From Olivibacter jilunii (GTDB lineage: Bacteria; Bacteroidota; Bacteroidia; Sphingobacteriales; Sphingobacteriaceae): a DNA stretch of 64,000 nt. How positions within the stretch are numbered: the first letter of the stretch is position 1; every line of letters begins with the position of its first letter. Positions 44,276 to 54,364 of the stretch are shown here, piece by piece. A program made the translations under genes and the position numbers. A model generated the notes under the pieces. The model saw only the letters and a list, made by a program, of their open reading frames with translations. It did no database searches and was not told the DNA's origin. The DNA lies in the NCBI RefSeq assembly GCF_900607235.1, contig NZ_LR027855.1, positions 211,821 through 275,820 of the forward strand, written 5' to 3'.

Positions 44276-44387
44276 TATATCCAATAAGCTTAAATACAGC
44301 TAGTAACACCTAATAAACTGCGGGATAAAAATTCAAGAACATAACTATGCAAGCAACAATCCCAATCAACCGATTCACAAACATTTA

Positions 44388-47300
44388 ATGATTCATTTTA
44401 TGACCAAATCAATCAAATTACTGTTTTTTATCTACCTTTTTTTCATCCAAGCCATTTATGCACAGCAATCCGTTATAGCTGGGCGTGTAGTGGATGAAGC
44501 AAGCAAGCAACCGTTAGCAGGGGTTTCTGTCAAAATCAGAAATTCAACTATAGGAACTTCCACGGATCCGGAAGGTAAGTATTCTTTGAACGTTGACAAT
44601 CTGAACGGTCAACAATCTATTGTTTTTAGTTATACAGGATACAAGAGTGAAACGAAGACAATAGCGTTAAAAACCGGCAAAAACCTGTTAAATTGCGGCT
44701 TATCTTCTGATCTTGTTGGGCTAGACGAAGTCATTATCACCGGTACCTCAGCGGGAACGACACGAAAACAATTGGGAAGTTACATCAGTTCCGTAAAAGG
44801 CGATGATCTTACGAAGGGCAGAAGCGGAAATGTCTTATCGTCGCTGCAGGGAAAAACGGCAGGCGCTCAGATTTCTCAGAACTCCGGCGACCCTGCAGGC
44901 GGAATCTCGGTACGACTAAGAGGAATCAGCTCTGTCAATTCCTCATCTGAACCACTTTATATTGTTGATGGTATTATTGTCAATAATAATACGACCCGTG
45001 TAACCAATACGCAAACCGGTTACGATGGCGGCAATTTTGTCGGAACGATCGGTCAAAATCGACTAGTAGATATTAACCCAGCCGATATTGAGCGAATCGA
45101 GGTACTGAACGGTGCTGCGGCTGCAGCAATCTATGGTTCGAGAGCGAATGCAGGCGTTGTACAAATCTTCACCAAAAGAGGTTCGCTAGGTAAGCCCGTG
45201 GTGACTTTTTCTTCCAGCTATTCCAACAGTAACTTACGAAAAAAAGTCCCTGTAAATCAGTCATCCGTCAAATTTGGCGGATCCGTCGATACGGAAACTC
45301 AAGACGTTCTGAATACCGCACTTATAACCACTTCTCCGGTTAACCGTTATGATTATCAGGACTACATTTTCAGAAATGCAAGCGGTACCGACAACAACCT
45401 TTCTGTAGCCGGTGGGAAAGACGACACGAAATATTATGTATCAGCCTCCTACTTTAATAACCAAGGCATTGTTAAGAACACAAACTTTAGACGGTTCAGT
45501 CTGCGAACTAACATCGATCAAAAGTTAGCCGATTGGATTTCCTTTAGTGCAGGATTAAACTATATAAATAGTGGAGCGGACGAAAAACCAGATGGAAATT
45601 CGTTTTACTCCCCTTTGAACTCTATCAACATTATTGCCAACTACCACGATCTATTCACAAGAGATGTTGATGGAAACTTAAAGTCGGTTGGAGAAAGAGG
45701 TCGAGTAAATCCCGTTTCAGTTATTGAGGACATTAAGCAACGTCAGGAAGTGAACCGCATTTTAGGCAATTTAAACCTAAAACTTACGCCCGTCGAAGGT
45801 CTTTCGATCGACTACACCCTAGGCGTGGACCACACCGGACAAAATGGAAAAACATATATACCACCGTATACATACAACGTTAATCCCGATTATTGGGGAG
45901 GTGGAAGCAACTTGAACCCAACTCAGAACGGCTATGCCAGTGTCGCTAGCAATTCAGCTTTTTTGATCAATCAGGAACTTAATGCGACTTATAACGCCAC
46001 GTTTTCTGATGTACTAACATCAACTTCTCAATTGGGCTTTTCTTATCAATATGAAAAATCCAACTATAACATGCTTAATGGGCGAGGTTTAGCACCGTTT
46101 ATCGAAACGGTTAACGCCGCCAGCACAATTTTGCCCGGCATGGATATTAGAAGCGAATACTCCGTAAGCGGGGCTTACTTTCAACAAAATTTCAAATATA
46201 AAGATCATCTATTTTTAACCGGTGCCGTCCGCGTAGATGAATCTTCCGTGTTTGGTGAGGACAATCGCAGGCAAGTATACATAAAAGGTAGTGGCAGCTA
46301 TGTGTTATCGTCTGCAGATTATTGGAAAAACACATCGCTAAGCAATTGGTGGAATTTATTCAAGTTGCGTGCGGCTTACGGCCAATCAGGAAATCTAACC
46401 GGCATTGGGGCCTACGACCGATACAATGCCTATTCCTCTCAAACTTTTTTAAGCAGGGTTTCCCTCTTTTCGAGCGCCACTCTCGCAAATGAGAACATTA
46501 AACCCGAGCGTCAGGCTGAATTGGAATTAGGTGCCGATCTATCCTTCTTTAACAATCGATTGGGTGCTAGCTTTAACTGGTACAACAAAAAGGTGACGGA
46601 TTTATTAATATCCCGAGTGGAAGCTCCGACCACCGGATTTTCAAGTTTTCTCGATAATGTTGGTTCCTTACAAAATCGAGGGATCGAATTGGTACTGAAT
46701 GGCGCGCCCATTAAAAACACCAACTTTGAATGGAATACTTCTGTCATTTACAACCGGAACCGAAACAAAGCACTGGATGTTGGCGGCCTACGGTTATTCA
46801 GCACTAACCCCGGAGCACCTGTAGCCATTATTGACGGTCAACCTATCGGTGTCTTTTACGGCACCTTTTTCGCTAGAAATCCTGATGGCAGTCTATTATT
46901 GAACGACAAAGGGATTCCGCTAATTGAACGAGGCATCCAAAATGGAACAGAATATACGCCCCAACGCGACGCGAACGGCTTACCTATGGGCACTCCTTTA
47001 CGTAAAGTTATAGGTGATCCGAACCCGGATTATACACTTACTTTTGTAAACGATTTTACCTACAAGAAGCTATCCTTACATATGCAATTTGATGCCGTAC
47101 AGGGTGTAGATGTCTGGAATGCTGATTGGCGAACCAGACAAGGTGTAGGCAGCGGCGAAATAGCAGAACAGGAACAAATGGGTGAGCTACCAAGAGGTTA
47201 TATAGCCGGTGTTTATGCAGTCGAAGAATGGAGAATTGACAACGGTAATTACATCAAATTGAGAGAAATTTCACTAAGCTACAATTTGGGTAAAGTAAAG

Positions 47301-47477
47301 TTTTTTAAGGATTTTACTATTAGTGCGAGCGGTAGAAACTTGTTCTCTATTGACAAATACAAAGGTTATGATCCAGAGGTCAATGCCGGTGGGCAATCCA
47401 CCATATTACGTGGTATCGATTTCGGAGCTATTCCGATCCCCCGAACGTTTACGTTAGGTGTACAGGTAAAATTATAA
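44388..47477 (+). CDS. SusC/RagA family TonB-dependent outer membrane protein 1
   Basis: 1029 residues. Signal peptide (to about YAQQ, residue 27), then a CarboxypepD-regulatory-like domain with VIAGRVVDEASKQPLAGV, a TonB-box-like LDEVIITG near 115, a plug domain (GKTAGAQISQN, VRLRGISSVN, PLYIVDGI, DIERIEVLNGAAAAAIYGSRA in pieces) and a 22-strand barrel. It imports an oligosaccharide or other ligand together with the SusD protein downstream. An in-frame ATG at 44400 is an alternative start. First of three such pairs. Confidence 0.94.
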   Translation: MIHFMTKSIKLLFFIYLFFIQAIYAQQSVIAGRVVDEASKQPLAGVSVKIRNSTIGTSTDPEGKYSLNVDNLNGQQSIVFSYTGYKSETKTIALKTGKNLLNCGLSSDLVGLDEVIITGTSAGTTRKQLGSYISSVKGDDLTKGRSGNVLSSLQGKTAGAQISQNSGDPAGGISVRLRGISSVNSSSEPLYIVDGIIVNNNTTRVTNTQTGYDGGNFVGTIGQNRLVDINPADIERIEVLNGAAAAAIYGSRANAGVVQIFTKRGSLGKPVVTFSSSYSNSNLRKKVPVNQSSVKFGGSVDTETQDVLNTALITTSPVNRYDYQDYIFRNASGTDNNLSVAGGKDDTKYYVSASYFNNQGIVKNTNFRRFSLRTNIDQKLADWISFSAGLNYINSGADEKPDGNSFYSPLNSINIIANYHDLFTRDVDGNLKSVGERGRVNPVSVIEDIKQRQEVNRILGNLNLKLTPVEGLSIDYTLGVDHTGQNGKTYIPPYTYNVNPDYWGGGSNLNPTQNGYASVASNSAFLINQELNATYNATFSDVLTSTSQLGFSYQYEKSNYNMLNGRGLAPFIETVNAASTILPGMDIRSEYSVSGAYFQQNFKYKDHLFLTGAVRVDESSVFGEDNRRQVYIKGSGSYVLSSADYWKNTSLSNWWNLFKLRAAYGQSGNLTGIGAYDRYNAYSSQTFLSRVSLFSSATLANENIKPERQAELELGADLSFFNNRLGASFNWYNKKVTDLLISRVEAPTTGFSSFLDNVGSLQNRGIELVLNGAPIKNTNFEWNTSVIYNRNRNKALDVGGLRLFSTNPGAPVAIIDGQPIGVFYGTFFARNPDGSLLLNDKGIPLIERGIQNGTEYTPQRDANGLPMGTPLRKVIGDPNPDYTLTFVNDFTYKKLSLHMQFDAVQGVDVWNADWRTRQGVGSGEIAEQEQMGELPRGYIAGVYAVEEWRIDNGNYIKLREISLSYNLGKVKFFKDFTISASGRNLFSIDKYKGYDPEVNAGGQSTILRGIDFGAIPIPRTFTLGVQVKL

Positions 47478-47505
47478 ACTCCATCAATAGCAGTATTTAA
47501 TCAGT

Positions 47506-48831
47506 ATGAATATCGACATGAAAAAAAACAACAGCATATGCATGCGTCTTTTCTATTATGGATATGGATTAGCGCTAATTTTCACACTCTCATCGTGTAC
47601 CAAAGATTATATCGATCCCTCGAGAGCATTAAACGAAGAAGCCCTATCGTCATCCCAAGCTTTAACAGATATCAGTATCGGCTTGCAACGTACTTACAGT
47701 TACCTAAGGACAAGCAATATCTATAATAAAGTAACAGCTAACGGCTTCGTTACAAACGAACTTTTACTTAGAAATGAAGGAAACATTCCTGAATTGCAGT
47801 TAAGCACCGGGGGTTCTACAGTAGATGGAACGAACACCGTGCTTGCAGGTCTATGGACAAGCAGTAATAAAATCATATATGATGCCAATCTCGTCATACA
47901 AAACGCGAGAAAGTTAGCTGATAAAAATCGAGCTAGTGGCATCATCGCTTACACAACGGTTTTGAAGGCCCTCTCATTAGGGGACTTGGCGATGAATTGG
48001 GAACAGGTACCGGCAACTGTGGGACGCAACGCTTCGTTTGTCGACCGAATGGAAGGTTATAGAATGGCAATTAGCAGTGTTGATAGCGCCTTGCTTTTCA
48101 CAGAGACGGACTCGATCAGTAATGCATTTTTGCAGGACATTCCCGCAGCGAGTATCGATATAAAAAATACACTTTATGCACTAAAAGCTCGTTATTCATT
48201 GTATATAGGTGATTATGAAGAAGCATTGAGCGCGGCCAGTCAGGTGGACCTAAAAAAGGTGTCGGTATTTGCCTATGACAATGTTTCTCCGAACCCGATT
48301 TACACATTTGCTACGTCCACAAACAATGTCTTTCAACCAAAGGACGAACATTTAGGGCTACCGGAGGCTCTCTATCCAGATCCCAACGATCAGCGCGTAT
48401 TATTTTATATTGAAAACGCCAATCCCGCACCGCCGGCTGTACGCATTAAAGGATTTTGGTTCACCAATGAATCACCAATACCGGTCTATTTACCGGGCGA
48501 AATGCTTTTGATTAAGGCCGAAGCCTATGCCCGGACTTCTAGGCTTGATTTAGCTTTGATAGAGCTAAACAAGGTGATCACAAAAAGGCCAAACGATGAT
48601 GTTTATGGACTTGGCGCCGCGATGCCTGGCTTAACAGGCCCTTATAGTGAAGAAGAGCTCTTGACACTAATCTATAAGCATCGATGTATCGAGCTTTTTA
48701 TGTCAGGTTTAAAATTGGAAGATATGAGAAGGTTTAACCGTCCACAAACAGAAATGAAAAGAAACTTCTTTCCCTATCCGTTTGTTGAACGGGACAACAA
48801 CGCTAATACCCCCGCAGACCCAGCATTTTAG
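47506..48831 (+). CDS. RagB/SusD family nutrient-uptake lipoprotein 1
   Basis: 441 residues, shorter than the other two SusD proteins here. Lipobox LSSC near residue 30 marks a surface lipoprotein. TPR-like helical pairs are visible (KALSLGDLAMNWEQVP, LYALKARYSLYIGDYEEAL in part) and the C-terminus has the SusD-type IELFMSGLKLEDMRR segment. It should cap the SusC1 barrel and bind the same ligand. Follows SusC1 after 28 bases. Confidence 0.88.
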   Translation: MNIDMKKNNSICMRLFYYGYGLALIFTLSSCTKDYIDPSRALNEEALSSSQALTDISIGLQRTYSYLRTSNIYNKVTANGFVTNELLLRNEGNIPELQLSTGGSTVDGTNTVLAGLWTSSNKIIYDANLVIQNARKLADKNRASGIIAYTTVLKALSLGDLAMNWEQVPATVGRNASFVDRMEGYRMAISSVDSALLFTETDSISNAFLQDIPAASIDIKNTLYALKARYSLYIGDYEEALSAASQVDLKKVSVFAYDNVSPNPIYTFATSTNNVFQPKDEHLGLPEALYPDPNDQRVLFYIENANPAPPAVRIKGFWFTNESPIPVYLPGEMLLIKAEAYARTSRLDLALIELNKVITKRPNDDVYGLGAAMPGLTGPYSEEELLTLIYKHRCIELFMSGLKLEDMRRFNRPQTEMKRNFFPYPFVERDNNANTPADPAF

Positions 48832-48868
48832 AATAAAGTGCCCATGGTAATGGGCACCTTATTTTTTG
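48832..48868 (+). terminator. intrinsic terminator after SusD1
   Basis: GTGCCCAT (48838-48845) pairs with ATGGGCAC (48850-48857), extended by AATAA/TTATT over one mismatch, followed by a T6 tract. Directly after the SusD1 stop. Confidence 0.85.
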
Positions 48869-49003
48869 TCACCTATTCCATACATCCCAACGCACTAAAT
48901 ACCGCTTTACTTTACAAAGTACTTATAAAGTAGTAGCTATTTGCAAACAACCGAATCATACATGCTCTTTTTTTGCGCTTTTATATAAGTAATAAAAAAA
49001 ATA

Positions 49004-49044
49004 ACGCATAAATTTGCATTACATAGAAATTCTCAATATTCTTG
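49004..49044 (+). promoter_or_regulatory. SusC2 promoter with conserved upstream element
   Basis: ACGCA (49004-49008), 5 bases, TTGCAT (49014-49019), then TATTCTTG (49037-49044), TTG to -7 spacing 20. Leader to the SusC2 ATG at 49203 is about 150 bases. Confidence 0.7.
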
Positions 49045-49202
49045 TACTGAAAACGGCTTTCATCCGCAACATTTATAAAACCAATAAACTGTAAGGGAAT
49101 AATAGAGATATAGCGTGCAAGCTGGGACTTGCTTCGTAAGTGCACTATTTACCGGTAACTAGATTATTATTAATCCATATATCGACCACTAATTATCAAA
49201 AC

Positions 49203-52200
49203 ATGAAAAGAAAACTACTCCTCTTTATGCTGGGATTGTTTTTTGTTTCTGCCCACCTACTGGCGCAACAAAAAACCATTACCGGAAAGGTAACAGACTC
49301 TCAAGGGCAACCACTTCCAGGGGTTACTGTGAGCGTAAAAGGTACGAGCACGAGAACTCAAACGAATAGTGAAGGATTATATAGTATTGAAACAAGTTTG
49401 GGTCAAATTTTGCATTTCACTTATATCGGTTTCCAAGCACAGGAGACAGCAGTAGGCACAAGCAATGTAATCAGTGTATCGCTACAATCAACCAGTTCTG
49501 ATCTTAATGAAGTGGTTGTGACGGCTATGGGAATCAAACGTGAAGTCCGAAGTTTAGGTTATGCCGCACAAGACATCAAATCCGAAGAGTTGCTTAAAAA
49601 TAAAGATCCCAACATCATAAACTCACTCAACGGTAAAATTGCTGGTGTGAACATCACCAATTCAAGCGGAGCACCCGGAGCTTCCTCATCCATTGTATTA
49701 AGAGGCGGAACTTCGCTAGAACGGGATAATCAGCCATTATTTGTTATTGATGGAATGCCTATGGACAATTCGACAGGACAGGGAGACAATAGTGCATTTG
49801 ATGGATCTGTAAATATCTCAACTACAAATAGTAATCGGGCAATGGACATCAATCCGGAAGATATTGAATCTATCTCTGTATTAAAAGGTCCGGCCGCAGC
49901 GGCACTGTATGGATTAAGAGCTGCGGCAGGCGCCATCATCATCACGACAAAAAAAGGACAAGAAGGTTCTACTACCGCTTCCGTCACTTCACGATTTATG
50001 ACGAACTGGGTTAATCGTTTACCCGAGCAGCAAAAACTGTACAAACAGGGTTCGTATTATAGCGGTGAATTTTCAGACCAAACGGCCTTGTCTTGGGGCG
50101 ATAAGTTTACAACCGGTGAAACAATCTATGATAATCTTGGCAATTTCTTCGAAACGGCTAGAGCGTATGATAACAGCTTTAATGTTTCCGGAGGCAGCGC
50201 TAAAGGAAATTTCTTTCTTTCCGCTTCTAATTTAGACCAATCAGGGGTTGTTCCAACTACCAACTTCAAGCGTTCTACCGTACGTTTTAATGGCGAACAA
50301 AAGTTAGGCATTTTCACTTTTGGTATTAACGCCTCTTACGCCGTAAGTAAGTCACAGAAAACGCTTACGGGGAGTGGTCTTTGGGGATCCAGTGGTGGTG
50401 GGTATATGGAAAGTGTGCTATCATGGCCATTAAATGCCAACATGAAAGACTGGATAAATCCGGATGGCTCTAATAAATTGCTTCTTCCTGACGTGAAGCT
50501 TGAAGATAACACGGACAACCCATATTGGATTATCAATAAGAATCCACAAAATGACCGTAACAACCGTCTTATTGCCACTGCCTATACACAGGTTAAAATC
50601 ACTGACTGGTTCGACGCAACTTATCGATTGGGGATTGACAATTACACTACTAACTTTAGAAGCCTTATTGCTCCCGGATCTAGTGTAAAACTTGCTTGGC
50701 AAGACGGGATGCTGTCGGAAACAGATCGGGCTTATAATTACATCAACTCAAATTTAATGTTGAATTTTCATAGAACGTTTTTTGAGAATTGGGACGCGAG
50801 TTTGGTTTTAGGAACGACTACAGAAGACACCAAGCTTACCTCCAATTCAAGGAGAGCGGAACAATTCGAAATTCCAAGCTTCGTGGATATCAATAACGCT
50901 TCCAACGAAAACAAATATTATACTCAAAGTATCAATCGAAAGCGATTGGTTGGTGTTTATGGTGATTTCAGGCTGTCTTATAAGAATATGGTTTATTTGG
51001 GCTTCACAGGCAGGAACGATTGGTCATCAACTCTTCCTTTACAAAACAGATCATTCTTTTATCCTGCTATAAGTGGAAGCTTTGTTTTCACAGAGCTACT
51101 CCCACAAAATCGTTTTTTATCTTTTGGAAAAGTACGTGCTTCTTATGCACAAGTGGGCAAAGACGCTGCTGCTTATCAAACCGCAACGTATCTCTTCGGA
51201 CCTGAATTAACAATAGGAGGTGGTTATAGAAATTATTGGTCTCGAGGAAACGATTTGTTAAAACCAGAAACAACCAAGTCGGTCGAATTTGGGACAGATT
51301 TACGATTTCTGGGCGATCGACTCGGCTTCGACTTCACGTATTATAAAAACAAAAGTGTTGATCAGATCTTAACGCCGCGTGTGAGTAATGCAACCGGGTA
51401 TATCTTAAGTTCAGTGAATACCGGTATTTTAGAAAATAAGGGGATCGAAATCACGTTAAACGCTACACCAATAAAGCGAGAAAACTTCAAATGGGATGCT
51501 ACCATTAACTTCTCACACAACAATGGTGTTGTAAAAGAACTACCCGGTTCGCTACCTATTTTATATGTAACTGATGTACAGGTAGGAAACGGCAAAGCGG
51601 CTTCTTTCGGAAATGGTGATTTCATGGGGATAAGTGGTTCTAAATGGCAAACAGACGCTAACGGCAACCTATTACTCGACTGGAACACAGGATATCCACT
51701 AACTAGTAATTCTACCACTACATATATCGGCAATCGTGAACCCGATTTTATTGGAGGTTTTAATAATAGTTTTACCTTCAGAAACTGGAGCTTCTCTTTC
51801 CTATTTGATTTCCGTAGAGGTGGGGACATTTACAATGCTACCGAGTACTTATTAACAGTAAACGGCATGAGCAAACTGACCGAAAATCGTGGTAATACGG
51901 TCACTTTTACCGGTCAATCGCTAAATCCGCAAACCGGGCAATATGAAGCCGTAACGCGCGAAGTTGTTGCAAACGAAAAATATTACCGCGACATTTATGC
52001 CAATAACGTACCCTTTTTCATAGAAAACGTGAACTGGCTTCGTCTCCGCTCTATTGCGCTGGCATATTCTTTACCTGCAACCCTTTTGAAAAAAGCATCA
52101 TGGATAAAAGGTGCAACAATTACAGCTACAGGAACGAATCTCTTATTATTTACCAATTATTCAGGTATGGACCCGGAAACAAGCGCTGCAGGCGCAGGAG

Positions 52201-52286
52201 TGGTAGGCTCGGGCTCGGTAGGAATTGATTATGCCGGAGTTCCTGCCACCGCGGGATTTGCACTCGGTTTGAACGTAAGATTTTAA
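49203..52286 (+). CDS. SusC/RagA family TonB-dependent outer membrane protein 2
   Basis: 1027 residues from the ATG at 49203, where a signal peptide MKRKLLLFMLGLFF...LAQQ begins; 21 upstream codons of the frame are not signal-like. Domains: CarboxypepD-regulatory-like (ITGKVTDSQGQPLPGV), TonB box region LNEVVVTAMG, plug with PLFVIDGMPMDN and SVLKGPAAAALYGLRAA, then barrel. The leader peptide is nearly the same as that of SusC3, pointing to duplication. Imports a ligand with SusD2. Confidence 0.94.
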   Translation: MKRKLLLFMLGLFFVSAHLLAQQKTITGKVTDSQGQPLPGVTVSVKGTSTRTQTNSEGLYSIETSLGQILHFTYIGFQAQETAVGTSNVISVSLQSTSSDLNEVVVTAMGIKREVRSLGYAAQDIKSEELLKNKDPNIINSLNGKIAGVNITNSSGAPGASSSIVLRGGTSLERDNQPLFVIDGMPMDNSTGQGDNSAFDGSVNISTTNSNRAMDINPEDIESISVLKGPAAAALYGLRAAAGAIIITTKKGQEGSTTASVTSRFMTNWVNRLPEQQKLYKQGSYYSGEFSDQTALSWGDKFTTGETIYDNLGNFFETARAYDNSFNVSGGSAKGNFFLSASNLDQSGVVPTTNFKRSTVRFNGEQKLGIFTFGINASYAVSKSQKTLTGSGLWGSSGGGYMESVLSWPLNANMKDWINPDGSNKLLLPDVKLEDNTDNPYWIINKNPQNDRNNRLIATAYTQVKITDWFDATYRLGIDNYTTNFRSLIAPGSSVKLAWQDGMLSETDRAYNYINSNLMLNFHRTFFENWDASLVLGTTTEDTKLTSNSRRAEQFEIPSFVDINNASNENKYYTQSINRKRLVGVYGDFRLSYKNMVYLGFTGRNDWSSTLPLQNRSFFYPAISGSFVFTELLPQNRFLSFGKVRASYAQVGKDAAAYQTATYLFGPELTIGGGYRNYWSRGNDLLKPETTKSVEFGTDLRFLGDRLGFDFTYYKNKSVDQILTPRVSNATGYILSSVNTGILENKGIEITLNATPIKRENFKWDATINFSHNNGVVKELPGSLPILYVTDVQVGNGKAASFGNGDFMGISGSKWQTDANGNLLLDWNTGYPLTSNSTTTYIGNREPDFIGGFNNSFTFRNWSFSFLFDFRRGGDIYNATEYLLTVNGMSKLTENRGNTVTFTGQSLNPQTGQYEAVTREVVANEKYYRDIYANNVPFFIENVNWLRLRSIALAYSLPATLLKKASWIKGATITATGTNLLLFTNYSGMDPETSAAGAGVVGSGSVGIDYAGVPATAGFALGLNVRF

Positions 52287-52297
52287 AATCAAAAAAA

Positions 52298-53932
52298 ATG
52301 AAAAAGTCTGTATATATTCTGCTTTTGTCAATCGTTTTTACCTCCTGTAAGAAATGGTTGGATATAAATGAAAATCCAAGTAGCCCTAATTCCACCGTAC
52401 CCGCTCCGGAACAACGGTTACCACCCATCATTGCACAATTCGCTGATGGTTACGAGAGCGCCGGTACACGGGTTGCATTTTTAGCACAGCAGCTGGCTGT
52501 TACCTACGCAAACAACAATAACTGGAATCTGACGAGATGGTACTCGAACGTCTCCAGTGCTAATTGGCCTTGGCAATCGTGGTACGTAAACACAGCGGTA
52601 AATATACAACCGCTCATTGAAGCATCAGAGAAAGTAGGCGCTTATCATTATATAGGTGCCGCCAAAATCATGAAAGCTTGGGGCTTTGGATACTTAGCCG
52701 ATTTTTACGGCATGTTACCCTATGATGAATTCGACATACCAGGCAATTTAACCCCGAGGTTTGATGATGGTGCCTATGTGCAAGGGAAAGTAATCGCTCT
52801 GCTAGACGAAGCGATAGCAGATCTTCAAAAATCGCAGGAAATTACGGCTCCTGATTTAGCCGAAGGAGATATATTAAATGGCGGCAAAGTGGAGAATTGG
52901 ATTCGCTTAGCTTATGGCTTGAAAGCTCGCTTTTTAAACCACCTCACAAAAAAAGCGGACTACAATCCGCAAGCAGTTCTAGATGCTTTAGCCTCCGCTC
53001 CCCAGTCGGATGAGCAGAGTTCTATTATGCAGTATGTAGACGAAGAGGGTGTTGCAGACAATAGCAAAGCAGCTTTACAATATGTAAATATTGGTTCTAC
53101 CGGCCGCATAACAAAGCTTTACTATGACTATCTTTCAAATAACTATACAGGAGCACCTACAGGCAACAATAACATGGAGGATCCGCGAATGGATCTGCTC
53201 ATCCCTCGAATGGAAAATCGAGAAGGCCAATTAGTACGTACTCAATTCGTCGACATGTCATCTGATCTGCCAAAAGCCGGTCCTTCGAGCTATAATTACT
53301 CCGCATCAAGTGACAGGTTTTCCAACAAAGATTCAGTATACGTTCAACTTCGGATGGATCCTGCTAAGCCGCAGGCGGGACAACGTATACTGTCAACCGG
53401 TTCATGGTATACCCAACGAGGAGGTAAAGGGCTTCTTTTGACTAATGCTGAAATGCGTTTCATTGAAGCCGAAGTACGACTTCGGCTAGGCCAATCGGCG
53501 GAAGCCCTTACGGCTTACAAAGCAGGTATTCGTTCCCATATGTCAATCATGGGAATTACGCCAACAGTTATTGAACAATTTTTAAGTAGTTCATCAGTTA
53601 TCCAAAATGCCGGCGACCTTACCATGAGCCACATTATGATTCAAAAATATATTGCCTTGTCTTACTCTCCGGAGGTATGGTGTGATTTGAGACGAATGAA
53701 TTATTGTACAGATGCATCAGGAAGTTATAACGAAACAGTTGGTATCTATAAAGGCTTCAAAAGACCTTCCCATGTGTTTATAGAAGCCTACCCTAGTCCT
53801 ACTGACTGGCCGCGACGATTTGCCGTGCCAAGTTATGAGATCAACTTTAACATTGAGCAAGTAAGAAAAGCAAATCCAAATGCGGAAAGCCCCACTTATC
53901 TAAACGAACCGGTTTGGTGGGATCAACCATAG
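52298..53932 (+). CDS. SusD/RagB-type outer membrane lipoprotein 2
   Basis: 544 residues. Lipobox FTSC near residue 17, then KKWLDINENPSSPN, the usual start of the SusD-like 2 (PF12771) subgroup. MKAWGFGYLADFYGMLPYDE is the family's conserved central motif (here in the form WGFGYLADFYG). The protein caps SusC2 and binds its ligand at the cell surface. Follows SusC2 after 11 bases. A terminator follows. Confidence 0.9.
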   Translation: MKKSVYILLLSIVFTSCKKWLDINENPSSPNSTVPAPEQRLPPIIAQFADGYESAGTRVAFLAQQLAVTYANNNNWNLTRWYSNVSSANWPWQSWYVNTAVNIQPLIEASEKVGAYHYIGAAKIMKAWGFGYLADFYGMLPYDEFDIPGNLTPRFDDGAYVQGKVIALLDEAIADLQKSQEITAPDLAEGDILNGGKVENWIRLAYGLKARFLNHLTKKADYNPQAVLDALASAPQSDEQSSIMQYVDEEGVADNSKAALQYVNIGSTGRITKLYYDYLSNNYTGAPTGNNNMEDPRMDLLIPRMENREGQLVRTQFVDMSSDLPKAGPSSYNYSASSDRFSNKDSVYVQLRMDPAKPQAGQRILSTGSWYTQRGGKGLLLTNAEMRFIEAEVRLRLGQSAEALTAYKAGIRSHMSIMGITPTVIEQFLSSSSVIQNAGDLTMSHIMIQKYIALSYSPEVWCDLRRMNYCTDASGSYNETVGIYKGFKRPSHVFIEAYPSPTDWPRRFAVPSYEINFNIEQVRKANPNAESPTYLNEPVWWDQP

Positions 53933-53950
53933 GTTGTTTCAAATAATGAT

Positions 53951-53979
53951 AAAGGGCATGCAATAGCATGCCCTTTTTT
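53951..53979 (+). terminator. intrinsic terminator after SusD2
   Basis: AAAGGGCATGC (53951-53961) pairs perfectly with GCATGCCCTTT (53966-53976), loop AATA, then T run. Nineteen bases past the stop. Confidence 0.92.
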
Positions 53980-54174
53980 GTTGATATGCTTCCTGTCTTC
54001 TATTATTGAAAAGCTTTTTGGAACCTCTCTATTCTGTCTATTCCAAAATAATGCACAAATCCGCAAATGTTAACACTTCAATAACCTAAAAGACACATAA
54101 ACAAAATAAAAAAAGCTCATTATTGCATAAAACACATATATAAATGCACTTTTATGTAAAAACTATTAAAGAAT

Positions 54175-54215
54175 ACGCATAATGTTGCATATGTTATTTT
54201 TATTTTGTAATCTTG
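54175..54215 (+). promoter_or_regulatory. SusC3 promoter with conserved upstream element
   Basis: ACGCA (54175-54179), 5 bases, TTGCAT (54185-54190), then TAATCTTG (54208-54215), TTG to -7 spacing 20. Further TGCAT-like words at 54124-54129 may be extra half-sites. No gene is seen in the 390 bases between the SusD2 terminator and SusC3. Confidence 0.7.
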
Positions 54216-54364
54216 TAATGTTAACCAAAAGGGAGGACGAACTTATTACTCCTTAGCAGAACCAATTAAGCTGAATCGGAAGATTGAAATAATGTGTAAA
54301 CCAAACCAGTATAGCTTGAAAAAACTCAAATAATCAACATAATTGACCATTAAAAGCAACCAAA

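Noticed and set aside
51362-51829. 155-codon open frame antisense to SusC2
   Set aside because: Shadow of the SusC barrel region; no signal or motif.
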